Assembly (NCBI GenBank): GCA_037042185.1
Contig: JAXQJY010000021.1
Span: 62,001-126,000, forward strand
Reading direction: 5' to 3'
Length of the DNA: 64,000 nt
From: Sordariomycetes sp. S80-01Y
Lineage: Eukaryota > Ascomycota > Sordariomycetes
Position 1 is the first letter of the stretch. Each line of letters starts with the position of its first letter. The notes under the pieces are model-generated. The model had not been told where the DNA came from. It was given only the letters and a program-made list of their open reading frames with translations, and searched no databases. This document shows positions 34,935 to 44,607 of the stretch, one piece after another. The position numbers and the translations under genes were made by a program.

Positions 34935-37705
34935 ATGAGCGAGCCTTCACCACCTAACGCACCTCAGCCAAATTTACTCCAACGACTCACTGAGGTTGCG
35001 AAAAGGGCATTTGATCCAAACTTGGATGAACACTCACGCGCGTCAAATCTTGCAGCATACAAAGAACTCATTGCAAAGTATGCACACCCATCGCTGATAA
35101 TTTGCAGTGGGTTGACCTTGTTACAGTACTCAGACATGGACGCTCCTCCATGCGCTGAATTCGCTTATCAAGCCCGGGCTACTCCCGTCATGGCTGTCGA
35201 AACCATTCGTGGAGGCATTGACACTGGTGCCTCTTCGATCGGACGGAGTAAGAGCTACGTTGGAGTTTGTCTTCAGCGTGCACCCGAGCAATGAGAACGC
35301 CAAACCGGAATCCCCGGAAACACAGAAACAAGGAGCGGGCATTACCCACGAAGCTGTGGCCTTGGCTACTAAACTCCTCTGCTCAGTCCCAGCTTCTATG
35401 ACGGCGCAATCATGGTTTCAAGGGATATCAGGTCAGCTTCTTGATCTTGTGGACGGCAAAGATGGCCCAGATCTCTCGCGGACAACGGCACAAATCATCG
35501 GCTTCGGAATTCTAGGGAAGAAAGCACTAGGTGCTCCAGGTGAGATACGCGCTCCCTCTCTATGGCAATTGTTGATCTTTTGAAGGAACACCGGGGTGGA
35601 ACATTTTTGCTCAGCCATTACTGGAGAACATCAATCCGGACTTGAGGGTTGATCACTCAGCATCACACGATGACGAGCACTCAGGAATTGTTGATTTGAG
35701 CCGAATTCGCGTACTTAGCACGGTAGAGTCCCTGGAGACATCACTAAAACGACTTCGAGTCCTCGTCGTTTCAAACCCATCTCCAGGTCTTTGCCGCCGA
35801 CTAATGAGGCCCATAATCGTTCAACTATGGATCCTGGCATCTCGAGCCCCAGAGAGCGACACCAGCACTGCTACGGAAGCGGCGACAACTCTATTGCAAA
35901 TATACATGCGTCTCTTCGGAAAGACAGATACTACGGATCTGCTGCTGGATAATGTCACATGCCAGGGTGCGACGCCTGACGCGGAGCTTCAGTGGCGATT
36001 TCAAGAAGCTGATGGGAAACCATACATCGCGGTGCGCCCTTCACATCTTGGGGAGGAAGACACCATCACTTGGGCTGGTATCGAAGCCAGAGCGTCGGTG
36101 CTAGTAGACGTCATGCGCAGAGGTTGCCCAGCAGAGGATGTATCAGCGCTTTTCCTCGACCTACTTAGGTCGTGGGTCATTTCAGCTTCTGAGGCGGCAG
36201 ATATCACGACGCCAACGGCAAAGAGTAATGAGGACCCGGATTCGGCCTTGAAAGAACTATTCAAGATGACGCTTCTGCAAAAGCTGCTCGAGCAAGCATC
36301 GGAAAAACTTGTCAGTGACTTCGATCAGCTTCTGGAGCTTATCTGTCATGTTCTCAAGGGCGACGAGAAGGTCCATATGGCGGATGAGCTTATTGGTGTA
36401 ATCCTGAGTCTGCTCAATCTCGTGATCACGGCTCCTACATTCAAGAAGTCCGACATCAACGATGAAGAACTACTGATTGTCGAATCGGGCTTGAGTCGCC
36501 TAAGCAATGAGAACCGCGCTGTATCTCAGACTGCCTCAAACCTGTCGATGCTTCTCAGGTATCGCGGCGAAATGGACAATGAGGGAGATTCCGGCCCGGC
36601 GCTCAGCAAGCGTCAGGTTGAGGATCGCCGGGTATACAATCTAGCGATGACCTACATCACAGAGTCTGACAACCCACCGCCAGTGGTATCGGAAGGGTTG
36701 AATATGCTTTCTGGTCTGATCTCCTCGGAGAGCTCCATCCTGGACATTACGGCCACCCTCGTGCTTATGTCTAATCTACTCGCCAACAACGAGGACTACA
36801 TCAATCTGCGTGTTGTCAAGATCTTCACTCAAATTGCCTCAAGGCACCCCAAAACCACAGTGATCGAGTTATTGGACCATTACGTCGATGCGCAAGAGAA
36901 ATCAAACACAGACAACAGGCTAAGATTTGGTGAAGCGCTGCTCCAAGTAATCGAACGCCTCGGTGAGACCTTTACCGGTGATGTTGCGCAGCAGGTTGGT
37001 GAAGCGCTGCTCTCAATTGCTGGGCGCAGGGGCTATAGGCCGAAAACCAAAGCCAAGAAAGCCAGGGAAGACAGGATGCAAGAGCTGAAGCGCAACAAGG
37101 GGGAGTTCGAGGACGATGATGACGGCCTCGAAGAAGAGCTGATCACGGAAAAGGACAAAGCAGACAACGAAATCCTGACGCAAATTGTGAGGGGCTGGGA
37201 CAGCAAGCGTGGCGCCGAAGATGTACGTATGCGCGCGTCGGCTTTGTCAATATTTGGCCGAGCAATGGAAACCAATGTTGGCGGGCTGGGGCCGACGCTG
37301 GCATCGGGAGGCGTTGACTTGTGTGTCAATGTCCTCACCCTCGAGCCCGAGATGGAGAAGGCTATATTGCGCAGATCGGCCATTGTCGCCGTCTTGAGTT
37401 TTGTGCGAGCATTGCAGCAAGCGAAGGAATCGGGTCGCTCCCTTGGCTTTGGGTTAACGGATTCAAGTCGGCAGGATATCACACGAACGCTTGAGTACGT
37501 TGCTGGAACGGACAATGATGGGCTTGTGCAGCAACATGCGCGGGACGTGGTCGAAAGCCTCGAAAATTGGCAAATGACAACGCTACTTCCGCCGCAAACA
37601 ACTAGTGAGCCTCGGGGCTTCGAAAGGTTAGCAGGATTGAGTGTAAACCCAGACCTTAATCTGCCGACTTCTGATCCTCGACCAAGGATCGAAGAGATCG
37701 AATAA
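34935..37705 (+). CDS. RTP1: RNA polymerase II assembly / nuclear import factor Rtp1 (TANGO6-like)
   Basis: Three exons, 34935..35077, 35127..35539 and 35586..37705, 891 residues. The first intron (49 nt) must use the second of two possible acceptors, giving ELIANTQTWTLLHALNSL; the second (46 nt) gives GAPGTPGWNIFAQPLLENI. The protein is an all-helical HEAT/ARM-type repeat protein. The segments SRTTAQIIGFGILGKKALG, the long central repeat part, and the charged FEDDDDGLEEEL linker followed by the conserved C-terminal block (DNEILTQIVRGWDSKRG onward) fit the two Rtp1 C-terminal domains. In yeast Rtp1 binds RNA polymerase II subunits and nucleoporins and promotes nuclear import of the enzyme. 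Confidence 0.88.
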
Positions 37706-39371
37706 CGACCAGCCCTTTGCTTGCGACCATTTTTGGTTATCAAACTCTCAACCCGGTTGCCTGGCTTGGAGGCGAGACAAGTCTGGAAGAGTATTCGGTA
37801 TCCAGAACTGTTAAAAGCTGTTGTTGTCACATTTCATAGTCCTGCGCAGCAATTGATCTCGATCAATTGCATTGGTTTCCAGGATGTCGGTTGCAGCCCC
37901 AGGCGCAATTCTGTGACGCGGCTAGCCAGGACCCTCGCTCCTGAAACGGAGAACAAGATGAATCGAATGACGTCGGAACAGCCACCAAAATTCATGCGAC
38001 GAGGGTAATGCAATCGAGGGCAGACTGCTGAGGAATACCGAAGAGACATTTAGCAGCCGGCTCAGCTTCGTTGCTGCTATACGGGACGTTGCTCACCGCG
38101 ACGATATATGGGCAGCAAGAGAGTGGCGAAGCTCGACCGTCCAGGGAGCGACATGGTGATCCACCGTGTTAACGTTGTCCACCGACCTGTGTCGACGGCC
38201 GGCGGGAGCATGCGTTTGTTTCGCGAGCTGGAGCCTCGTTATCCCTCAAATGATCTCCAACGACGGGCGCCCTCGAGGTCGCACTGGTGGGCTGAAAAGA
38301 AATGGCGCCAGGGTCTGGTCATGGTTTCGGCCAGCGCCATGAGCGTCAGATTTCTGCAACATTCCCGACGAGGCCGGCGCTTCGCTGTGATGAAGCTCGA
38401 CTGGCGGCATGCCGATGAATAAGAACAACGACTTGGGACGCTTCAGATCGCCGACTAGGGTCATGTTTCGAGATGGCGGCTTGATTGGTGGCCGCGGCGT
38501 CTCGTACCTGCATTAGCTCCCCTCAGATCCCTTGGCCACGGCCACCCCTGAACCTCAACTCCAAACAAGCCCAACCCGTCAAACGCAGTCTGGACCTGGG
38601 ACGTCAATGCGAACAAGAACACACAATCTCGCGATTCGGTCACTGTTTGAAGAGGTTTCCAGCACCGGCTATGCGCATTTTGTTCAAGCCGTCCGCGCAA
38701 CCCGGATCTTGGCTTTCCGCCCGTGCACCGCCTCGCCGAGGAGGAGTTTCATTTCACTCCTCTCAACTTCAAACGCGGACAATGTTCAGGGGTGGGAGGG
38801 ACAGCAATCACTGGTCATAGCAGCCAAGCGCCCCGGATCCCGGCTCCATCCGCCACGCTCTGTCGTCGACATGCAATATGCGTCCCCATACATCTGAAGC
38901 AACCAGGGCTTGGGTCCATAGTCATGGATTCTTGGCTCGGATCATCCGACTCGTACCAAAACTCTTGGACGTCCAAGCAGCTTCGTCTTCTTCTTCTTCT
39001 CCCTCTCCCTCTTTCTTCCTATCCACAGTCTCCGACTCTCTTACCCTCTCCAGGTCTTTCATTCTTCAAAAGTCTCTTTTTGGACTTTGCTGCCATTCCT
39101 TTTCACCAAACAATTCCATTCTCGCTTTGGCTGTGCCAACATCACGACACGTCCCTTCTCTCACCAAACCCACTCACTTCTCAAAGCAACATATTGAGCC
39201 CGTGGCTTTGACCTTCGTTCTTTCTTAGCAACTGTGTCTGCTAGCTTTTGCGGAATCGATTTTCGCTCTTTTACTACTCCTGGAGAGCAGAGATAGGAAG
39301 ACTTGCCAAGACAAACTTCCCAGCACCAACCCCCGCCAACACAACATCTCACCAGATTTTCCATTTTCAAG
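37706..39371. other. Intergenic, RTP1 to secreted protein gene
   Basis: 1.7 kb. The last 390 nt form a pyrimidine-rich promoter and leader of the secreted protein gene; the rest shows no gene. Confidence 0.55.
38981..39070 (+). promoter_or_regulatory. CT-rich promoter tract
   Basis: About 90 nt of almost uninterrupted pyrimidines (CTTCTTCTTCTTCTCCCTCT and similar), 300-390 nt upstream of the secreted protein start. Such tracts precede transcription starts of strongly expressed fungal genes; strong expression is inferred. Confidence 0.55.
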
Positions 39372-40604
39372 ATGAAGGGAACTATTGCTGCTCTTGGCAT
39401 GATGGCCGTCGTGGCCGAAGCCAACCCTTTCCAGCCTCGCCACTGGCACTTCCGCCGCGACAACACCACTCTCCCCGGTGATGCCGAGACGACCATGACG
39501 GTTATCACCACAGAGATCGCCACCATCACCAGCTGTGCTCCCACAGTCACCGACTGCCCGGCCAACGAGTCGGATATTGCCACTCTCCCCGAGTCGCAGA
39601 AGACGACTGCCGTGGTGACCCACACTGTTGCTCTCACCACCACCGTGTGCCCCGTCTCCGAGGCCCCTGAGATTTCGGCCTCCATCATCTCAAACACCAA
39701 CATCGTTGGCAGCACTCTTACCGAGCCTCCTGCGCTTCCTACCGACGTCATCCCCACGGGTACCGGTAGCGGCATCGTCCCTCCCATTGTTAGCTCCTCG
39801 GCCCTGCCGGAGACTCCCGAAGAGCCCGAGAACCCAGATGCTCCTCAGCCCAGCCTGAGCACCACCATTTCCGACGTCACCGAGGACCACACCCTCACGA
39901 TCACCCAGGGTACCGGCTCCGATACCACAGTCAAGACAACCACCATTCAGACCACCTACCAGACCACCGTCGTCGTTACCTGCACCCCTGAGCCCGGTGA
40001 GCCCGGTTCTCCTGATGGTCCCGGCGGCCCAACTGGAGCGCCTACTGAGGAGCCTACCACCACCACAACCGCGACGTCCACCGGCACCACCACTATCACT
40101 GTTCCCGGCGCCGAGGAAACCAGCGAGGACACCAAGAGCAACAACGGCGGCGATACTCCCTGCAGCGGTGCTGACTGCGAGAGCAACGACGAGGACAAGC
40201 CCGTGGAGGGAGAGGGCGACAGCACCGTCCCCAACGAGGACGGCGAGTGCGTCTGCCCTACTGCTGTCACCGTTACCGCCCCGGCCTCGACTGTCTACGT
40301 CACCATCGGTGGTGATGGCCCCGCTCCCACCTCTGTCGTTTCTGACGTCTCTGCTCCCGAGCCCACCGGCGACAACGGAGACGACGAAGACGAGGATGAG
40401 GATGACTGTGAGCAGATCCCCGTTGAGGAACAGGACGAAGCCGCTGACGAGGACGAAGATGAAGACGACGAGGAGTTCGACGAGTGCGAGCCCGAGGAGA
40501 CTGTCACTTCCACCACCAGCATCACCGCGCCTTACCCCACAGGCAACGGTACCGTTCCCTCTGGTGTGCCCGCCCCTACGGGCTTCGCACGCCTCGTCCG
40601 TTAA
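39372..40604 (+). CDS. Secreted Thr/Pro-rich cell-wall-type protein with acidic C-terminal part
   Basis: Single exon, 410 residues. The signal peptide is MKGTIAALGMMAVVAEA with likely cleavage before Asn18, followed by a dibasic site (HWHFRRDN) suited to Kex2 processing. Residues ~30-110 hold repeated Thr-rich segments with paired Cys (TSCAPTVTDCP, LTTTVCPVSEA); ~130-260 is Pro/Thr/Ser-rich and likely O-glycosylated; ~270-390 has spaced Cys and very acidic runs (DDEDEDEDDCEQ). The C-terminus ARLVR is not hydrophobic, so no GPI anchor is predicted. Strong codon bias toward C-ending codons suggests high expression and also creates a long false frame on the other strand. It resembles fungal wall or clock-controlled surface proteins, but the family is not certain. 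Confidence 0.82.
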   Translation: MKGTIAALGMMAVVAEANPFQPRHWHFRRDNTTLPGDAETTMTVITTEIATITSCAPTVTDCPANESDIATLPESQKTTAVVTHTVALTTTVCPVSEAPEISASIISNTNIVGSTLTEPPALPTDVIPTGTGSGIVPPIVSSSALPETPEEPENPDAPQPSLSTTISDVTEDHTLTITQGTGSDTTVKTTTIQTTYQTTVVVTCTPEPGEPGSPDGPGGPTGAPTEEPTTTTTATSTGTTTITVPGAEETSEDTKSNNGGDTPCSGADCESNDEDKPVEGEGDSTVPNEDGECVCPTAVTVTAPASTVYVTIGGDGPAPTSVVSDVSAPEPTGDNGDDEDEDEDDCEQIPVEEQDEAADEDEDEDDEEFDECEPEETVTSTTSITAPYPTGNGTVPSGVPAPTGFARLVR

Positions 40605-40917
40605 GGGACCCTTGCGGAATGTGAAGGCGGATCTATGACGCCCGGTCTTGAGGCGTTGGAGGCTTCGCATTTTGCATATGGCATTGGATTAGCATGGGAC
40701 AGCGAGCCTGTACAGCATGTTACCTTTCTTTCTTGGGTGTATATAGTCCTTGTTGTGCTTCCTTTTGGGGAGAAGAAGAAAACCGAGAAGATGATGTCAA
40801 TGTCCATTTCACTAGCCTAGTCGTGATCTCGTTGGAACTCCTTAATGCATTTCCTCGTAGTGCACAGCCGCTTACGGTACTGATGACTTGCCGTAACGCC
40901 ATATCGTACCATATACC
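40605..40917. other. Convergent 3' region
   Basis: 313 nt between the 3' ends of the secreted protein and CENP-Q genes. No gene. Confidence 0.6.
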
Positions 40918-42329
40918 CTACCCGAATACGACCCTATCATACTGCCCCGCGTCCAGATGCCTCGACAGGACACTTCTCAGAGAAGCACTGCTGCTCTGCA
41001 GCTGGGGTACCAGCCCCTCGGCCTGCTGGAGGTTACTCCTGATACTGTCAACGTGCCCGCTGAGCTGCAAGGCCAGCTCCTTCAACTCCCCCTCCTCCAG
41101 GTCCCTGAAGACCATGCCCGGCGGCACGCCACCTCCCTTGTCAAAGACTAAGTCATCGTGGTCCCTCTCCTCCCGCTTCTCAGGCGCGAGGACGTGCATC
41201 TTCCGAAGCCTCTCCTTCCGAAGCCGCGTCTCGCCCCTCGCACCAGCCTCTAGATTCCGTAACGTAGCGTAGTCCATCTCCAGCTCCTCCTCCATCTTCT
41301 TCTTCTCCCTCTTCAGCAGCTCGACCGCGTGCAAGGCAGGATCAAGCTGCCTCTCCAGCGCAGCCGTGCCGTCCAAGACGCTCTCAAAGTCCAGCTCAGC
41401 CTCGTGACCGGCCTTCCTCCGACCCCTTCCAGTCGCATGTGCCACGCCCGAGGGCGGGAACGGGAACCCCCTCTGAAGCTGTCTCGATATCCTCCTGTGC
41501 ACCTGTCCCAACGCCGTGGCGGAGAACTGTCGCCTTTGCTGTGAATTACTCATCCGCTGCATGATTGGCCTGTGTGCCAGCACCAGGGTTTCTGTGGCGG
41601 CGTTCTGGGATGCCGGGTCTAAGGGACCCCATTTCGCGTCGACGACGGACTGCTTGACGCCGCGAGTTCGGGGGGTGACATGGGGGAGGGTTCTAGGTTT
41701 GGACGGGGCGTCCGCGATGAGGAGTTCTACTCCGCTCGATGTTCGACGTGAGGTTCTGGCCGTTTCAGGGGTTCCTTCCGTTGCCTCTTCGACAGTTCGC
41801 CGTCTTGACCGTTTCGTTTTGTGTGGTTGACGTGTAGAATCGGAGGGGGCGGCTTCTTCGAGAGATGGTCGTCCGCGCCTGGGCTTCCTTGACTGTGGTT
41901 GCTCTTCCGCCTCCAGCTGCCTCCCCTCTTGAACCGAATCTCGAGGCCTCTTATTAGGGCCACGCGTCAAGCGCGGGAGGTCATCCCCGTTCTCATCGGC
42001 TGTCGTCGCGGCAGCAGGGCGACCTGGCTGTTTCTTATTCTTTCGCCCAGCAGCTGTCACTGGCGCCTTGTCGCCTAAAGAAGGTCTGCCTACCCTCTTC
42101 TTGGGCTGCTGGGACTTCGCGCCATTTTCTCCATCGAGACTCTTCCGTGGACGGCCACGCTTTTTTGGTCGCGGGTTTTCCTCGAGGCCGGCGTCGTTTC
42201 CGTCGAGTTGTGGTTGCGACGCGTCGATAGGCAGAGAGGCGCGCTTTCGCTTCGGGGACGAAGACTTGCGGGCCTGGCGCGGTCAGCTTCGAGTCACGAG
42301 AGAGAGATGTATAGATGATGATTTACCAT
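40918..42329 (-). CDS. fta7: Inner kinetochore protein CENP-Q / Fta7 (Okp1)
   Basis: Two coding exons: 42329..42327 (the ATG alone) and 42273..40918, 452 residues. The 53-nt intron has GTAAAT, branch CTGAC and CAG, and splicing yields MARKSSSPKRKRASLP. The frame otherwise could open only at a GTG inside the conserved part (42060). Residues 1-140 are a basic tail with four AT-hook-like GRP cores (near residues 41, 63, 85 and 135). The C-terminal half has the CENP-Q domain with a long coiled coil (HAVELLKREKKKMEEELEMD onward) and ends QYDRVVFG. Fta7/Okp1 belongs to the COMA part of the CCAN at centromeres. It shares a 562-bp promoter region with the divergent thioredoxin-like gene. Confidence 0.88.
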
Positions 42330-42891
42330 GGCGGTTGCGGGATGCTTCGGCGCAACGATGGGCTGTCTTACGACGACAAGCTTAAAAGTCGGCCGCGTCG
42401 CGTCCAGGTCGACACGGCCACTTGCTACTACAGCACGGAGCGCTACTTAGTAAGTGTACAGTAGGTAATCGGCGCCACTGCCAGTGGCAGCGCGGTGGTG
42501 GAGTCCCCTGCATCCGCGGCTCAGCTCCCCCGCTCAACGGCCCTCTCGCCCTCCACGTTTCCAGTTGGTTGCTCCCCAACGGCGCCAGTAAGATAACGGT
42601 CCCCAGAGCCTAAAGTCCAATGCCCGAGGGGCCACCTCCACCGCAGCGACGGTGCCACTGACAGCCACTGACACTGCGCCAGGGATCACCTGCAGCAATT
42701 TCAACCATCGCATTGGCAAACAGGGACGGCTCTCTTCCCTCTCTTTTTTCCCTCCCACTCGCCTCCCTTCATCCTCTCCATCGCTTCCCATTCTGCCTTT
42801 TTCCTTTGCGCGCATCTCTTCAGTTGCGCCGCCTGTCTTACTACTGCTCTTGTAATAATACTCCTCGCGCTTCCCCCGCAATACCGCAGCC
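42330..42891. promoter_or_regulatory. Shared promoter region of CENP-Q and thioredoxin-like genes
   Basis: 562 nt between divergent starts. It contains the inverted repeat GCCACTG-C-CAGTGGC (42474..42488) and two further CCACTGACA copies at 42653-42672. No gene. Confidence 0.6.
42474..42488. promoter_or_regulatory. GCCACTG-C-CAGTGGC inverted repeat
   Basis: Perfect 7-bp inverted repeat with a single-base spacer, in the middle of the shared promoter. The same half-site recurs near XPO1 and the GH72 gene. Confidence 0.4.
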
Positions 42892-43775
42892 ATGCGCTTC
42901 TCCACGGCCCTCGTCGCGGCGCTCCCCGTCTTCGCCAATGCGCAGGACACGGACGCCTTCGGCCAGTACAAGGCCCAGTTCCAGAACTTCATGGGTAACA
43001 TGGGCTCCTACATCCCCAACCCGGGCCGCCACGACCCCATCGCCGCCGCCGAGGCCAAGGCCGGCAGCATGAAGCTGAACATCCTGACGCTGGAGAACTG
43101 GAAGGATACCCTGTACGGACCCGTCTCCGAGGGCCAGACTACGCCTGAGGACTGGTGGGTTCTTACTACGGGTGGCAACAAGACGTGCTTCGGTGAGTTT
43201 GGCAACGGTTCCAGAGCCGATTTGAGCTTCAGGCTAATACACATGCAACAGGCCACTGCGGCAATGTCGAGCAGGCCTTCAACGAGACGGCCGCCAAGTT
43301 CGCTCTCCAGCCCAACGCCCCGCACATGGCCCTTCTCAACTGCGAGGACCAGCCCATTCTCTGCAACGTCTGGTCCGCTGGCGTTGGCTGGCTCTGGAAC
43401 TTCGAGATGCTGCCTCCTCCGGCCGAGATAAACATCTACAAGAAGCGCCTCAACCTCACCACCGTCACCTCGGACGAGCTGGTGTCCCTCCAGGGCAAGA
43501 AGGACCAGTTCAAGGTCGAGGACTCCATCTGGCACCCCTTCAACGGCAAGCTCGCCGAGCTGGGCGTCAGCGTGCCCTTTGCCTACTTCCTGTGGATCTT
43601 CAACCTCCTGCCCAGCTGGGCCTTCATGCTGATCATCTCCTTCTTCAGCCGCTCTATGATGTGGGTGCTTATCCCGGGCCCGAACAGAAATCGTGAGGGC
43701 GCGAATCGTGAGGGCGCAGCGGCTAATTGAACTCTCTGTAGGTCCCGCCGCATGGAGGGCCACGGCCAGCGATAA
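42892..43775 (+). CDS. ER thioredoxin-like membrane protein
   Basis: Three exons, 42892..43192, 43252..43660 and 43742..43775, 247 residues. MRFSTALVAALPVFANAQ is a clear signal peptide. The thioredoxin-like core includes WWVLTTGGNKTCFGHCG with C99-x3-C103 (joined across intron 1), and HMALLNCEDQPILCNVWS. A C-terminal hydrophobic segment (FAYFLWIFNLLPSWAFMLII) precedes a short basic tail SRRMEGHGQR made by the last 34-nt exon, so an ER membrane protein with lumenal domain is inferred. For intron 2 the donor GTGGGT was chosen because it joins ...SRSMM to SRRMEG; the next GT gives a longer, unlikely tail. Substrate and partner are unknown. Confidence 0.82.
43689..43718. repeat. 15-bp tandem repeat inside intron 2 of the thioredoxin-like gene
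   Basis: AATCGTGAGGGCGC occurs twice, 15 bp apart, inside the second intron. Confidence 0.9.
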
Positions 43776-44000
43776 GCGATGTCCGAGTCAGATCTTCAGT
43801 CAAAGGAGTCGTCTTGATGGGATCATGCGTGGAATGACGGGTGGTGCTCGAGGAACCGGGCGGATTATCTTATCCTGGGAATGTGAGCTTCGATTGATGG
43901 AGCCGCATAGGATGTTCATACCCTGTTTAATGCCAGTAATCGTTCTCTGCATCGTGCGCGGCCTCAAGTCGCATTGCGTTGTTGCGCCAATACTCCATCC

Positions 44001-44607
44001 TCACTTGCTGTCGCACGTCTCTCGTAGTGTTTCGAGGCCATCCTTCACTTCGTCGCCCACCTTTGCATTGGCAAACTTGCCATATCGTAGATCGCTCAAC
44101 CCGCCCACGGTCTGGCGTACTGACTCCATCAGCGTCTCTTCCTCTTGTCGTAACTGCTCAATCTCCATCTCCAGTGCCCCAGCCGCGCCATCGAGCTCTG
44201 GTATGATCGAGTCGAGCGTGTGCTTCGCGCCGTTGGCACCAGAAAAATCGCCAAACAACTGCAAACGCGTCAGCATTGTTCTGGACGAGCTCAATGGCCA
44301 ATAGACGCACCGCCCTCTCCATTTCAACCTCGCCATCCTCGTCCACCGTACCCTCTGCCTTCCGAGCCTTCAGCACCTCCCTCCTCATTATCTTACCCTG
44401 TTCCACCTCCCGCTCGATGTTCTTCCTCACCTCGTCGAGCGTCTTCTCCCTCTGCGCGACGAGGTCGGTCCATAGGGCGCGCACCGAGGGCGAGTCGCGT
44501 GTGGCGGGGGGAAAGCGCTCAGCGAAGGCGGCGAAGGTGAGGATAGCGTCGAGGGAGGCGGGTTGCAGGAGGTAATGCGTCAGCACCTCGGTCTCGGTGG
44601 GCGCCAT
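44001..44607 (-). CDS. cnl2: Kinetochore protein Cnl2/Nkp2 family
   Basis: Two exons, 44607..44311 and 44258..44001, 184 residues. It begins MAPTETEVLTHYLLQPASLD, the characteristic Nkp2/Cnl2 opening, and ends with VRQTVGGLSDLRYGKFAN...ETCDSK. The middle is strongly helical with Glu-rich coiled-coil segments. The 52-nt intron (GTGCGT, CTGAC, CAG) joins MERA to LFGDFSG in frame. In budding yeast Nkp2 pairs with Nkp1 and binds the COMA complex of the inner kinetochore. It lies 1.7 kb from CENP-Q, on the same strand, with only the thioredoxin-like gene between. Confidence 0.85.

Noticed and set aside
39690-40670. 326-codon minus-strand ORF over the secreted protein gene
   Set aside because: It is the antisense shadow of a strongly C-biased coding sequence; it is Gly/Val-rich and overlaps the well-supported plus-strand gene completely.
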